Positions 24,224-37,118 of a DNA stretch of 64,000 nucleotides are shown here, piece after piece. Made by a program: the position numbers and the translations under genes. The DNA is from Calonectria ilicicola. Its lineage: Eukaryota > Ascomycota > Sordariomycetes > Hypocreales > Nectriaceae. Location: assembly GCA_020809705.1 (NCBI GenBank), contig CP085832.1, positions 1,116,001 to 1,180,000 of the forward strand. The letters are read 5' to 3'. The notes below the pieces were generated by a model. It was not told where the DNA came from. It was given only the letters and a program-made list of their open reading frames with translations, and did no database searches. Every line of letters begins with the position of its first letter. Within the stretch, counting starts at the first letter, position 1.

Positions 24224-27200
24224 TGTCTTCTTTTTTTTTTTTCTGGGCGGCGGCGGGGGGGGGGAACAAAAGAAAGCAGACAAAAACGTTGCGGCGGCCT
24301 GTCTATTAGGCAACGCCCTCCAGCACGAATAAAAATAAAATAAAGCCGGCTTTATCGTCTGTGTGTCTACACACGCGCGACAGTGTTCCGGCCGATTTGC
24401 AGTTCGGCTCCCTCTTGGACAGCAACGGTAGGGAGGGGGTGCAAGCGTATGTATGTTGTGCGTTTCTTTTGTGCGCGCACTGCGGGCAGCTTTGTGCGTC
24501 GTTTGGTTGGGCTCGATTTTTTTTTTCCTCCCCCGCTCTCTCCCTTGCGACTCAGGCCGATGTGTCACACACGCTTGCAGGCACCAACACCATTCAAACA
24601 TCGCTCTGTTTCTGTGTGCTTCTGCAGCGGATCCGCTAACTCGTTTTTTCCCATACGTTTTTCTCTCTTCATTTTTCATTCTTTGCTGCTGTCCCCTGGA
24701 TCAACCAGCATTCTCTCTCTTTCTCTCTCATGTTTTTTTTTTCTTCTTGGTGGGAGCACCATGGTGGCACGAGGCTTGACCAGGTCCTACTCTATTTTGA
24801 CCCAGAAAATCACGTAATAGATGTCGGCAATTGCTTCCAATCCAACCCAATCCTACTGGATCTCGCTTTCTAGATCCATTCTCTGAATACTTGGTCCGTT
24901 CACCGTCCCGTCCCCTGTGAAGATGTCGTCTAAAACTGGGGATCGTGGGTGCCACCCACCGTGAACGCCGCGTTTTCAAACGGGTCAAACAGGGTCGTTC
25001 CTTTTTAGCCCTTCTTCAAATGGGGCAAACCAGACCAACGTTCCCTCAGTTAGCGTCCGAAATCCTCTCAAAAAGCTAGGATTTCGTAACCGTGACGCAA
25101 TATTTCTTTCCAGGTTGAATTCCTTGGAAAAGACGTTCCCCTGTCTGTTGCAGTGAGAGTGAGAAAGACAACCATATTTTTTGACAGCTGCCAACTGAGT
25201 CAGGGAGGTGAGGTTATTTCTTCCCAATCTTGGCGGCTGCATGCTTTTGTCTTTGCCTGCCCACCCTACAAATAACTGTGTCAATCCTCCCAGTATCCCA
25301 ATCAAAAATCTTGTAATTATACGAAGACACTTGACCCAAATCCACTTTTTAAAAATTTTCACCATTTTTTACTTTGCGAATTTTTTTCTTCACTCGAGTC
25401 GATCTTGCAAAGTGCCCACTACACTCCTTTGGGGAATTAGCCCTGTAGAGAATCTTATCCCCATGCGACATTCTGTGGATCCTGCCTCTGACCATCGCCT
25501 GATGGCATCGTGTTCGCCTACCAAGGATTGAACCCGCGCCAAGACCTGGACCCTCTTTTCTCATTATTGGCCGTCCAGGGAGTCTTTTCCGTTCAAAAAA
25601 CGTGGTCCTCGGCCGCGTACGCTGCTAGCATTCTGTCGAAGAAATTCCTCTCCATATCGCTCACATAGTTATCCCACCCTCAGGCAGGATCTAGTCCATC
25701 ACTAAAATCAACAGATTGCTGTGCCGGCTAGCTTGTCGACTTAGAGTTAGTTACTTTGGACCGCTATCCATTGATAGGTCCAACATTTGAACCATGGGCC
25801 GAACATGTACAGAGTACAATCCCGTCCCAAAGTGAAATTAGTCGTCGCATCCCGTTAGTCGAACGGGTCCCATCCAAGAAACCATCACAAACGTACCAAT
25901 GGTAACGACAGGGCCGTCTTGGAGACTCAGCCCAGTGACAAACGCCAACGTCCTAATCCCACCCATCCGTACGAGTCCGTCTTTTATTTTACGGTGCATC
26001 CCTGGAAAGTTTTACGACTCCTCCATTGACACCGCAGAATTCAACTACTCCAAACATGGATTCGATGGTCAAGAAATAAATAAACACACCAACCAATAAA
26101 TAACTTAGGAAAACTCAATTCGTTTCCCTTATTTGTTTCTTTATTGACATGGCAGTCGGGGAATAATAGGAAAAGTAGACGGGACAATCTTTCAAGGGTT
26201 GTCTTGTACATACCATTTCATGGGCCGCTATGCACCTGGATGGAGCAACACTCATCCGAGCTACGAAGCCTTGCAGCATAGTGGCGTTGACCTGGACTTG
26301 AATTCGCACATGCCCGTCCGTCTTACGCAGCAACGTACATGTTCTCGACATGGGGCCGGCGGTGGGTTTTGAGTTGGTGTGATCCCATTTAGCCAACCGG
26401 TGACCTACTTGGCCTTTATCGTTTGTCATAGGCCATCTTGATAACCAAATTCGGGAGGCCGCAGTATCGAGCTGATCTCGCTCAGAAGCCAATGTGAGAC
26501 ACACGTCAAAGCAGGCTCATGGATCTTTGCTCTTGGAAGTTCGGGTGGCATCTTGCAGTCAGTGGATCGACAGGTGCAGCGCCTCTCCATCCCTTCGACA
26601 ATCTGGGCCCTCAGATGGCCGTCGAGCTCGGATCGGGTTACCCAAATCGAGTGTACCGCAGCGATGGGTCATTTCAAGCCCCTGCAGTTCCTGCTCGATG
26701 AATTGCAAGAGAAACATGCGAAATGATTGCTGATCGCTTGAATCCTTTCCCCTTGGCGGGCTGCGACGCAATGAGGCACGTGAGAAACGAAATATGCTCG
26801 TCAGATCAGGCGTAGACTCCGCCTACCACTTTTGAAGCCGTCCATGACGTGAGTACCCATCCCATCCACTCATGAATGGGCGGCGAGGCCGTAATGGACG
26901 GGAGTTCAACGTGTGTCTAGCCTGGACGGGGGTGCAGACAGGTAAGACACCACTAAACCAACAGAATCCTGCTATTGGACCAAGATGGGGTGGCGGGGCA
27001 CAGCGAGAAAAAAAAATCCGTCAAGTGGGTCTAATAGACCCCGTCTTAGATCCTGGCCACAGAGGGACGGTACTGTCTGAGACGGATTACTGGATGCCTA
27101 GTCGGGGACATGGGGTAACCGAGCCCATGCTGACTGGCTAATTTGCAGGCTCGTGATCCGCCTGAAAAGACGGAACGAGTTTGGATGGAGCCCAGCAGAC

Positions 27201-30200
27201 GGACGGAGGGAGCATGCGGCTGAACTATTGAGGATGGAGGCTGAAGGTAATTGAGTGCGGGCTTGAGGGATAAGATTAGTCAAGGCTGCTAATAAGCTAA
27301 CAGGCGCGCCAGCCGCTGCTGCGTCTGAGGGTTCTTGGAGTAGCTCGCACGGGAATTGGCCGCAAACGTGTGTCGAAATATCACATTTGGCCGTCCGCAT
27401 CCAGCCGTGAAGTGTTTGATGTGTCTTGCTTGATCCATGCGGTGGGTGTGTGTGTACACACGGATACGTATGTGCCACTTAAATGGAACTAGTGGCGGAA
27501 ACAACTCTGAATTGGAGGCGAATTACACCCGGCCTTTTCGAGCTTCCAGCAGAAGAGGCAACTCAGCACAGGACAATTTCCAGTCAGAGAGCACAGGGCA
27601 AGGATCAGCACTACTCCCGAGGCCTCATCTGTATCTGTCCCATTGTTCCTTTGAAACTCGGCTACGAAACTTCTTGACGAGGCCGAGGCCCCGGAGACAA
27701 ATTGTAACCGTTGAGGAGCCATCTTATGCCCTGCATGCATGTTATTTGGCCCTAGTCTCGAGCCGACTTCGTCGATAGAACACCCACTCCCCACACGGCC
27801 GGGAACAAGGGGGCGGTCCGGACAAGGTGGTGGCTTCCAGCTGAATGGACGTTCAGACTTGCTCTGATATTTCACATCTGCCCATGTTTTGACCTAGATA
27901 GCATGTCCATGGGTTGCATATCACGCCCCGTGTGGAGGGGGGTCACGCGGGAATTGTGCGAAGCAAAATGCAGCGTCCTCAGGGCAAGCTGAACTGCGTG
28001 TACAAGGAGCAGGTATCCCGACCTCCTCAAATGATGTTGAATTATGTATGTCTCGCACAGTCGGGCAGTCCGTGCCAGGGTGCGTGACTACGGGCTAATG
28101 AAGTGGTAGTTGGTGGTTGAACAGAGCTTGCGGTTGGTCGTGGCAACGTGGTTCCAACGTCAGAGCAATGCGGGAGCTGGCGGCCGTCCCACACCTTCGG
28201 ACTCTGCTGACCGATGAGAGTCCGCGGTGTTGCATGGGTTGACGACCGATTCGCTTCATGTCATGGTTGGGTATATCCGACAATGTTCTGGAACAACCCT
28301 TTGTGCATTGGGTGCATCCGTCGTCACGGAGAAAAGGTGAAGACACCGATCTCGTGATCGGAGTGTGCACCGTACCCTGTTGATACTGATAAGGTGCGCT
28401 GGGGAGAATGACAGTGCTGGCCTCTGCGCCAAGACCTGCGAATTGGGTTGTTTCCTTGGTGTGTGGGTGGACCAGGCTGCTCGGAGACTTTGAGTGGGCT
28501 AGGTTCCGGCTAGCTATCGGTCGAGATGCCTCTCAGCCTTGGGGACGTGCGAGCAGAACGGAGTTGGACACCGAGAAATCGACGAGATAGAGGCAGGCAC
28601 CAGGGTAATATTGTCCATCTAGGAAGGAGGAATGGGCTGAGTAGAACGCGGGGTAAAGTTAAATCGATATTACGAGCGGCAACGGGGAAAAGGAGACGGC
28701 TCACGGAGCAAGAAACCGACCTTATGGTGCATGATGGCTCCGCGAAGTGTAGGACAAAAGAAGGTAGTGAGAACGACTAGGGAGAAGGACAAGCAAGTTC
28801 AAAGCTTGTCTTTCTATATCCCGACGGTGTTCGGAATCTCGCTATTCATTGCTTGACCACTCTCGTCTCTCCTCGTCTCGCTTCGATTTGCTATGTGTTC
28901 CGCTGTCCATCTTGCATTGTTTCCATGCCTTCGTCCCTAGCGGCAACATGCAGCCTTGGCCGGCGATCATTTCGGGTCGCGGGGAGCACGCGACAGCTTC
29001 CGTTGGTGCTGTACATTGGCGCACCACCCATCTGGGACGGGAGCGATGCGTGTCTTGGCCACAAGCCGGGGGTACCAGTACCGTCGTAGTCTTGTTGCTT
29101 GATGTGTCTGCAGCGTATCCCTACAAAAGTCTAAAGTGATAGTCTTCATGATCGACAAGGCAAACATTGAAACCGCATGTCTTGGGGGACAGGCGTTGCG
29201 ACGGGCCGCTGGCTTGTCCCTCAGCAGGCTTGGGTCTGCATCGAGCTGTGCTGCTGCTTGCGCTGAATCGGGCAGGTGGCGCAGGTGCTTCTTGATGATG
29301 TCACTGTACCGCCCAATTTTCTGAGGTACCCAGAGTCCACCGCCCGGGCCCCTTGGCGTCCATGGTCCTTTCACCACCAACGAACTCTCCCCCCAAGCCC
29401 TTGTGTACATGAACATGGGCAAGCTTGTGCATGGGGCCACCACGATTACTACCGCGGCCATGATGACCCACGCTAAACACTCCCCCGCCACAGGTGTTGG
29501 TTGGCTCAGTTGGGTGGAGAGGCGTCAACCTAGGGAACTAGGCTCCAAGATAGCCCGACGCACAGAGGAGGTTATTTGCATTCAACAGAAGATGTAGCAA
29601 GTACCAGGTACAAGCAGCTCTCCAAGTGGCTACGGCGGCTGTTCTGTGAGGGGAAAAGGACCTGTTTGGGCGAGTCTAAAACCTGCACCAGGATGTCCCA
29701 GCACACTTATTATACGCTGTAACCACTAAAGTCCGCTGTGCCGCCACATCTTTTAGGGCGCCTCTGGACCTTCTGTAAGGAGCTTTCAATGGTGCAGCCG
29801 CTGTGGGCAAGCTAATTGCCAGCGCTACACTTCCCGTTCCCCTCATGCCCATCCCCATCCGCAACCAGCCCCTCAGTCCCGTTTAGCGGTTTGGCCCTTC
29901 AACTACGTCATAGCTACCATTATTAAAGTACAAGAGGCTGGAGGTATATTTATGTGATTGATATCATGGGTCCGGAATTTCTCTGAGGTGCACCTCCAAT
30001 TTTGCGGTGGCGCCCATTGACATACCTGAAGAAGAATTGCAATCGACGTGCGACAGGGCTCAATTGCTCACAGCAGGGGCCGTTATCACCAGCCAACTAG
30101 CTCGTCAGCAATAGCACGACCCAGCGTCTCCGAATGAGCTATGCCAAGACAAATACAGAGAGGGGAAGACTAGGGTGCGTCCTCCTTCATGCCATGGCAT

Positions 30201-31853
30201 TAGCCCGTCTCCATTGGAACAGGGGTCTGTCTCCATGTCCTGGGGCCCTTCATCCCATTCCCCGTCTATCATGGATTATGGGGCATTCGGTCATGGTCAT
30301 GGTGCTGGATAAACAAGGCCAGTCCATGAGGGCGGCGCCGTATCATGTTTTGAGTCCTGAAGTACATTACAACCTGCGGCGCTAGGAAGGCATCGCTCGC
30401 CTGCGCCAAGCGTGCTGACTGGAGGACTGTTTCTGTGTCCTATATTTGTTTGTAATAGTATTTAAAGGACTGGCTGATGCGATGACACGGATCCCCGATG
30501 TAAATTACAAAGCCGAGGTCATTCGGGTCGAATCGATCTGAGTCGAGTTTAATCAAGCCGAGCTTGCCAGAAGAAAAATTGGCTTTTGGCCAGGATTGCG
30601 CGAGTTGAGCAAAGTTGGAGACAATCCATCATTTCACCTATTCATGGTGGTGAAGCGAAGAGTTGGACAATGGCAGATATGATACATCCTCTTGGGCCTA
30701 ATAGGACAGGCTCCTTCGTTATTTTCACAGCTCTAAATCCCAAATAAGCCAGACTTGCATTGGGCGTATCTCATCTTGCAGCACCGCCGCTGCCTCTGAT
30801 CCATTTCGTCGGAGCTGTCAGTAAGCAGCACCCAAGCCCACGGAGCGTGTCATGGGTCCCATCTGATCATCACTCTCCCAACGCAAAGCAAAAGTCAATG
30901 GTACAATCAATACAGACAAGCTACCGACATGGGTCCTCCATCGTTCTCCCTCCCGCCCTCGTGGGAGCAAGCTACAGCAGACAAACTCGCACACGGACGG
31001 ACATGGCGTGGATTGATCCCCGCCGCCGACCGCTTGTCCACTCGGGGCTTTGCTCATGGTTACTTTGTGGCGAGGTCAACCCTCTAGCGCCGTCGCCGCA
31101 GTGGGTACCTTGTGCCTTCGTAACCCCAAACCAGGTGCTGGAATGAGGAGAGCGACAGCCAGCGGGACAGCGACCTCTGGAGTGCGTTGAAAGCACGCGC
31201 CCCACTCCCTCTTTCCCACTAGCGCTTGTCTTCTGGGTCCCCCGCTAGCTCGGTCCTGGCCGCCATCGTTTTGTAGTGTTGGTGTGGATTCCCAGCTCCA
31301 AACGCGCCTTCCCCCATGCACAGGCGGCCTTACTCGAATGTACCTTCTTCCTTGCCTTGCCTGATCGTCTCGACGCAAGGGAAGGGGAGAGGGTCCGGAG
31401 CAGGTGGCAGGACAGGGAAGCAGCTGTCGGCAGGGTAGCTCAGACCAAGTAGGGTAGTGTGCGGATTGATCCTGCTGTCGGGGAACCATACCCATGCGAT
31501 ATTTTGCCTGCGCAGTACGGTAGGTAGGTAGGTACTTATTATACTCGGCGCCTCCCACTTCCAAGTTTCAGTCTCTTCTATTCTCCTGCATCCTCCTCCC
31601 GCATTACATCTTTATTCCTTTCTGTCCAATTCCGTCTTCTTGTCCTGCTTGCTTGAATGCGCGCAGGCTCGAAGGCTCCATTGGATTAGAGTAAGCTCGA
31701 CCTCTTGTTGGATTTGTTTCCTACTTTGCGGGTCAGCTCCAACTTCGACCTTTCAACATACTTTTACCCACCGCGGTCGCAAACAACCAATTCCTCTCTC
31801 GATAACCACAACCCAACCGCCTGCGGTTTCTCTGTTACACATCTCTCGCCAAG
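24224..31853. other. 7.6-kb region without a supportable gene
   Basis: The longest gene-free stretch of the window. The first 500 bp upstream of the TPR gene is a C/T-rich leader with runs of T and C. Beyond that I find no open frame with family motifs, no consistent exon chain, no tRNA that folds and no transposon ends. Frames of 100-174 codons occur on both strands and overlap each other, as expected by chance at this base composition. GTAG is tandemly repeated at about 31519-31533 shortly before the permease leader. Noncoding transcripts or a small multi-exon gene could be present and missed. Confidence 0.45.
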
Positions 31854-33666
31854 ATGTCTGACTTGGAAAAGGCACCCAAGTTTGACAGCGCCGTCAGCCC
31901 CGACCTTGTGGCAGGCGGCGCTGAGAACACAGACGACCTCCAGCGTCGCCTGGACAATAGACAGATTCAACTGATCGCGGTTGGTGGTTCCATTGGTACC
32001 GCCCTGTTTGTCAGTATCGGAGGTGGTCTGGCCAAGGGAGGCCCCGCCAGTCTGTTTCTTGCTTACACGCTATACTCGATAATTCTCGCGCTTGTGAACA
32101 ACGGTGTTGCCGAAATGAGCACATACATGCCCATCTCAGGTGGTTTCATCCGACAGGCGGGCCACTGGGTCGACGACGCCCTAGGTTTTACTGCTGGTTG
32201 GAACTTCTTCTTCTACGAGGCTATCCTGATTCCCTTCGAGATTACCGCTCTCGTCTTGGTCATTTCCTTCTGGAGCGACAAGGTGAATGACCCAGGTCCA
32301 ATGGCTGGCATCATTATTGGTGTCATTGTCTGCTATGCGTAAGAATTGCCCGATTCCCAGAGTGCATCTCGCTTTCCCTCTTGCTCTTGGCCGTGCCTAT
32401 GCTTGCTTTTCGCGAATTGTCTATGGCCAAGATTGCTAAAGATTTGCTACTCCACTTTTGTGAAAGTTGTCGTATGCTAACCTCTGCCCGTGTGAATGTA
32501 GTCTCCTCAACGTCTTGGCTGTGCGTGCTTATGGTGAAGCCGAATTCTGGCTTTCTGGTGGCAAGGTCATTTTGATCTTGCTGCTCTTCTGCTTCACCTT
32601 CATCACCATGGTTGGTGGCAATCCTCAAAACGATCCATACGGTTTCCGGTATTGGAAGAAGAACCCCGGTGCCTTTGCTGAATGGCACACAACGGGCGAC
32701 CTCGGTCGATTCGAAGGCTTCCTGGCTGCTCTTTGGAACGCCGGTTTCACTGTTGTCGGTCCTGAATATATTTCCATGGTTGCTGCTGAGGCCAAGCGCC
32801 CTAGCATCTTCATCAAGTCGGCCTTCAAGACGGTCTACTACCGATTCTGCTTCTTCTTCATCGTTGGCTCCCTAGCTGTCGCCATCGTTGTTCCCTGGGA
32901 TGATCCTGTCCTTACCGCCATCTACCGTGACGGCACCCAGAGCGGTGGCACTGCTGCCGCTTCGCCCTATGTCATTGCCATGACCAACATGAAGATCAAG
33001 GTGCTGCCCCACATCGTCAACGCCTTGATGATGACCTCCATCTTCTCGGCAGGAAACACCTATACCTACTGTGCCACCCGATCTCTCTACTCGCTAGCCC
33101 TTGAGGGTCGCGCTCCCCGCTTCCTCCGAAAGTGCACCAAGAACGGTGTGCCCATCTTCTGCTTCTGTGTGGTCATGATTTTCCCCTTCCTGTCATTCCT
33201 CCAGCTCAGCAACAGCTCGGCCAAGGTTCTCACATGGCTCATCAACATCATGACTGGTGGCAGTCTGATCAACTATCTCATCATGAACGCGACCTTCATC
33301 AACTACTACCGCGCTACCCAGGCGCAAGGCTTTGACCGCAGCAAGCTGCCATATACAGGATGGTTTCAGCCTTACAGCGCCATCATCGCTTTCTGCTTCC
33401 AGTTCATCATGGTCATCTTCTATGGCTACAGCTCATTTACTCCCTGGAGCGTGGAGAACTTCTTCACCAACTACACGATGCAGATTATCGCACCTATCTT
33501 ATTTATTGGCTGGAAGCTAATCAAGGGCACACGCTACAAGAGACCGCATGAGGTGGATCTGGTCTGGGACCGACCTGTGATTGATGCTTACGAGAGCACC
33601 TTTACTGAGCCTGCTGTGGGCTTCTGGACAGAGATGCTCCAGATGGTGGGTCTTGGCCGTAAATAA
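31854..33666 (+). CDS. Amino acid permease (APC superfamily, YAT type; Dip5/AgtA-like by eye)
   Basis: Plasma-membrane proton-coupled amino acid importer, 549 residues. Exons 31854-32338 and 32502-33666; the 163-bp intron has a GTAAGA donor and a GCTAAC branch site. The cytosolic N-terminus leads into the classic first-segment signature RQIQLIAVGGSIGTALFV, followed by GVAEMSTYMPISGGF and GWNFFFYEAILIPFEIT, the diagnostic block of fungal amino acid permeases. Later segments include NAGFTVVGPEYISMVAAEAK with the conserved Glu, and SIFSAGNTYTYCATRSLYSL. The overall pattern resembles Dip5/AgtA acidic amino acid permeases, but substrate range is inference. It stands alone, with 7.6 kb of noncoding DNA upstream. 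Confidence 0.95.
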
Positions 33667-35956
33667 GTAGATACAAGTTGATAGACTTGATAATTGTGTT
33701 TTGTTTTTTTTAACGAGGCGTGTGCATATGATGCAGTGAGCGATATCTACTACGGAAGGTGGAGAGATTTAGCCTGATGAGATTATACCCAATATACGAA
33801 GACTATGTTTCTTGGCTTACACAGACGAGTTTGCGACAGTGATGTATCAATATGGCTCAAGCGACATCGGTGCATGGGTGGCCTGGTGTGTCATGATGAG
33901 CACTGATAAGAAAGCACGCGATGGATTATTGGATAATGATAAGGACCCATGACATGTAATTGCGTACTACGGTCTTCGCCGAAGCAGCTACAGGGAGGGA
34001 GATTTGGCAACCCTCCAATACTGCCGACCTGATAAGATACAAGGTGAAGGAAGCAGGGTGACCAGGGGGCCAGCAACCGCATCTGCAACAAACGGAGACT
34101 AGTTCAGTGAGTGGTGAGATGGGCCGCCCACGAAGTACATAACACACTTACTGTTGAAGGCAGCTAGCTAACTAGTGCGCCAACGCCAAAAACTCCCGTG
34201 TAAGCGGGGCGTTGATCGACGACGCGAGCGAGCGGGCCTAACGAGGAGCAGTGGCAGTGGTAGTGGCAGTGGCTGCCTGGCTAACTGGCACTTTTTTTTT
34301 TCTTGTTCAAAGGCGCTTCGCCCCAGAACATGGGCTGCAGCCTCGGGCGTCAGCAGGCGTGCTGTTGCATCCCAGTGCGGTTGCGATTGGCCTTGCAATA
34401 TGCACCGAGGCTGAAAGTGGGGGGCAGCAGTGGCGGCTTGCGAATGGTGTGAGTGGAGAATATTCGCGTCTTTATTTCATTGTAGAGTGTACTTTGAATC
34501 CTGCATGCCTTCTAGAACAACACACACCGTTTCTGTTGCTGATCACTGTTGGTTACCGCTGTTGGAGGACTGCATCCCCTGCATTTGCAACCAACAACGG
34601 CGTGGGGCTGGCGGGGGATGCGGTCGGTGCGGGGCCGGATGGGCACGGTGCCCTGACCGGGGTGGGATGGACTGGAGTGCCGAAGGAGAGAACATGACTC
34701 GATTCAGGATTCATTTATTCATATAAAAATACCCTGTAGTGGTTGTATTGATGCTTACTCCTTCGAAGAGGAATGTTCATTGTCTGGCACTTGCATTGCG
34801 TGCGTCCTTACTAGCCGGGCGGCTCTAGGGTAGTATCATGCATCAACGTGACACCTTGCATGCATGATTTTCCCCCATCATTCTCTAGCTGCATTATTAT
34901 GAGCGTTTTATATGCTTTGTCGGATGTAGTCCACCTATTGATGGTGTAGAATCTTACAGTTTGCGAAATGGGACTTGTGCTTGGGGGACCAAATACCAAA
35001 GTTCATGTAATATCTATCTCACAGCCTAATGACTATGATGTTACCATTTCTAAATATGCTTTTTTTTTTTAGTAAGGAGAGGTCTTAATAGTGGGCGTAC
35101 TATTCGGGGAGAGGTACATGAGAGAGATTCCGTGTATGGCTTATTCAGTCATCTTCAAGTTATGCATTGCCAAGGATGCTAATGAGACTATAGTCGGAGC
35201 TACACTCCTGCGGAACGTCCATCTATGGTGTTCCCATGAAAATTCGAAAAATTATTGACATTTAATCCTATAATTAAACATGATTGCTTCCGTTTTGGGC
35301 TATATATTCTCTAGCAGGTCTTTCCTTGTTACCGGCACTAAAGCTACACGGCGTGGACTGATTGTGTCCAATCAATTACAAAGCTTAGAGTAGGACAATC
35401 AAATGGCGGCGGTAGGGACATTTGGGCAGAGAGTTTCAAGCTAATGCATCTTACACTCCCATATACAATCCTTGATAGCTACTAGGTTGTCTATTTATAC
35501 ATTTCTACTTGAAATGCAAGATTAAGCCCAACCAAGTAGGCACCGAAGGGCGGCCTTTAATATAAGTTGAGTTTGACAGTTAGTATGTAGTGGTACTGTT
35601 AAGGACTTAGGTGTCAACATGATAATAGGCTATCCGCTGTTGCATCGAGGAGCGAAAGCTTCGCATTAGTATGCCATTTAATGATGAGAAATGCAGACCT
35701 AGTTCCAGGCCAAAAAATACCGAGCTGTCGAGAAGCATAATTATCACCGCAATCTCAACGAATGTAAAGGAAGAACAATGGAACTAAAAAGAAACCCCAA
35801 TATATCTTATTTCCTTGACACCGATAGGTCTCTTGTATGCTTTGGCGTATTTTGTGCTAACTCTACACTTGCATCTCAAATGATTCCTAGCGCAGTACCT
35901 CGCTCGAATTTGTCAAGGCCCGTACGACTCCGACTGTTATTATTCGTAGCACTAGC
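33667..35956. other. Intergenic, becoming A+T-rich
   Basis: 2.3 kb downstream of the permease. It has a TAGTGGCAGTGG-type tandem run at about 34245-34275 and then A+T-richer DNA from about 34700 onward that continues into the A/B/C repeat family. No convincing gene. Confidence 0.5.
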
Positions 35957-36415
35957 CTAGATCTTGGGAATGGTGTTTTCGATTTCGTCCGATCGTTTCT
36001 CGATTGAATTAGCAATGGTGACTGCGTCGGAACCGGCAACTATGCCACTAGTTGTGTTGAGTGTTTCGCCAATGTTGAGCAAATCTCCTCAACCAATGGT
36101 TCCGAGATATCTCACAATTGTGCCGCACATTGTGCCATGTCCATCTAGAAGGCGTATAGATATAACCTCGGCATTGGAGGGTAAATCGCTGGGCCAATGC
36201 TTAGAGCCATCTCGCAAAGCCAAGTTCCTGTCCCCAACTTTCGCCATAACCGCGTTTTTGATAGCATCTTCCATGCGACGAATCGATGGCTATTTTGAGG
36301 GTGTGTTGTAATCTTTTTCATAGTAGTAGGTGTTGATATGCTCAATCACTTTGCAGTACAACTGAGAGAGCGGCTGATTTCCTCATATGGGTCCAAATTC
36401 GTGAGTCTCCAGACC
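35957..36415 (-). pseudogene. Copy A of an unrecognised gene family, with in-frame stops
   Basis: I do not recognise the family. Translating the minus strand from 36415 gives a stretch that aligns without gaps to copy C (37965-38426) over about 98 codons, with roughly 36 identities by eye: GLE..FG, PLSQLY against PLCQLY, IEHINTYYYEK against IEQICSYYNEEK, RRMEDAIKNAVMAK against KRLEDSVKKAIIAK, then HW..LP..E...IR. Two in-frame stops interrupt it: TGA at 36383-36385 and TAG at 36290-36292. The TAG sits where copy C has a tryptophan TGG. After the stop at 35957-35959 no further similarity is clear, so the coiled-coil tail is missing. It lies head-to-head with copy B. An ORF on the plus strand over the same bases is probably its shadow. 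Confidence 0.6.
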
Positions 36416-36443
36416 CCCGAGGCCGGATTCGACATTGTAAGAA

Positions 36444-37118
36444 TTGATTCCTCCCTCGCGTGGTGACCTTGTCTTACCAATGTCCTTCTCAAGTTGTCGC
36501 CAAAACCAAGCCAAAAGCGCAACCATCGCCTACAGAGACGGCGGAAATGTCCTCTGCCACGGCCGCTTGAGACATTGGACTACCTTCCTGCCCGAGAAGT
36601 CTGAAGTGCTGGCCACGAGATTAGTCGATCCTTACGGTGTTATCAACGCCTCCGTGGCTAGTTGCTCGTTGGCTGTTGGAGCTATCAATCTCGCTCATCT
36701 CGGCCATGGATCAGGCGGAAACACCACTCTACCAGCCACATCCACCGCTCCAGTTGACAACACTATGATAATGACCATTGCGACTGAAGCTGCCGCCGTT
36801 TCCAAGGAAGCAAAGGCTGCAGTCGAGGAGCTCTCTGGAAAATCCAGAATCACTGCCGACGACGTTGACGCGGCAATCCGAGAAAACAATAACCTCATTG
36901 TCAATAGCGTCAAATCGGTCAAGGCTCAAGCCAGCGAAAATGTTAGTTCGGTCCTTGTCACCATGGAACGAATGGAGAACGCCCATAGCAAGAAACTAGA
37001 GGAGTTGAACGAGCGTATCAAGCAGCTGGAAGCATCGAAAAAGGTGGCTAACGATGATTTGTTTTCCAATAAATCAGATTCAGAAACTCACATCTTGGAG
37101 CCCAAGGCACTAGCTTGA
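36444..37118 (+). CDS. Copy B of the unrecognised gene family, probably 5'-truncated
   Basis: Hypothetical protein of 224 residues as an uninterrupted frame. Similarity to copies A and C begins at about residue 24 and is clear in RHWTTFLPEKSEVLATRLVD, against RHWLDYLPVKPELLAIRFVQ in C. The C-terminal half matches C in layout: a Thr/Ala-rich linker, then a predicted coiled coil (ITADDVDAAIREN, NAHSKKLEELNERIKQLEAS). There is no signal peptide, membrane segment or known catalytic motif. The N-terminal half present in C is absent; copy A on the opposite strand abuts the place where it should be, suggesting an inversion or truncation. It may still be translated, or be a relic. Function unknown. 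Confidence 0.45.
   Translation: MIPPSRGDLVLPMSFSSCRQNQAKSATIAYRDGGNVLCHGRLRHWTTFLPEKSEVLATRLVDPYGVINASVASCSLAVGAINLAHLGHGSGGNTTLPATSTAPVDNTMIMTIATEAAAVSKEAKAAVEELSGKSRITADDVDAAIRENNNLIVNSVKSVKAQASENVSSVLVTMERMENAHSKKLEELNERIKQLEASKKVANDDLFSNKSDSETHILEPKALA

Noticed and set aside
24224..24679. In-frame 152-codon N-terminal extension of the TTC27-like protein
   Set aside because: It covers runs of A/T and C/G homopolymer and encodes low-complexity Pro/Lys/Thr-rich sequence; the ATG at 24223 starts a family-like N-terminus.
25500..25550. TTGAACCCG, the complement of a tRNA T-loop, suggesting a minus-strand tRNA
   Set aside because: The T-stem pairs poorly, no acceptor partner or A-box lies at the right distance, so no tRNA folds.
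28967..29491. 174-codon ORF on the minus strand
   Set aside because: Composition is irregular with no signal, domain or splice context; expected by chance in a 7.6-kb gap.
36319..36440. Plus-strand reading frame (LNHFAVQLRERLISSYGS) overlapping copy A
   Set aside because: It looks protein-like, but the opposite strand aligns without gaps to copy C, so this frame is most simply its shadow.
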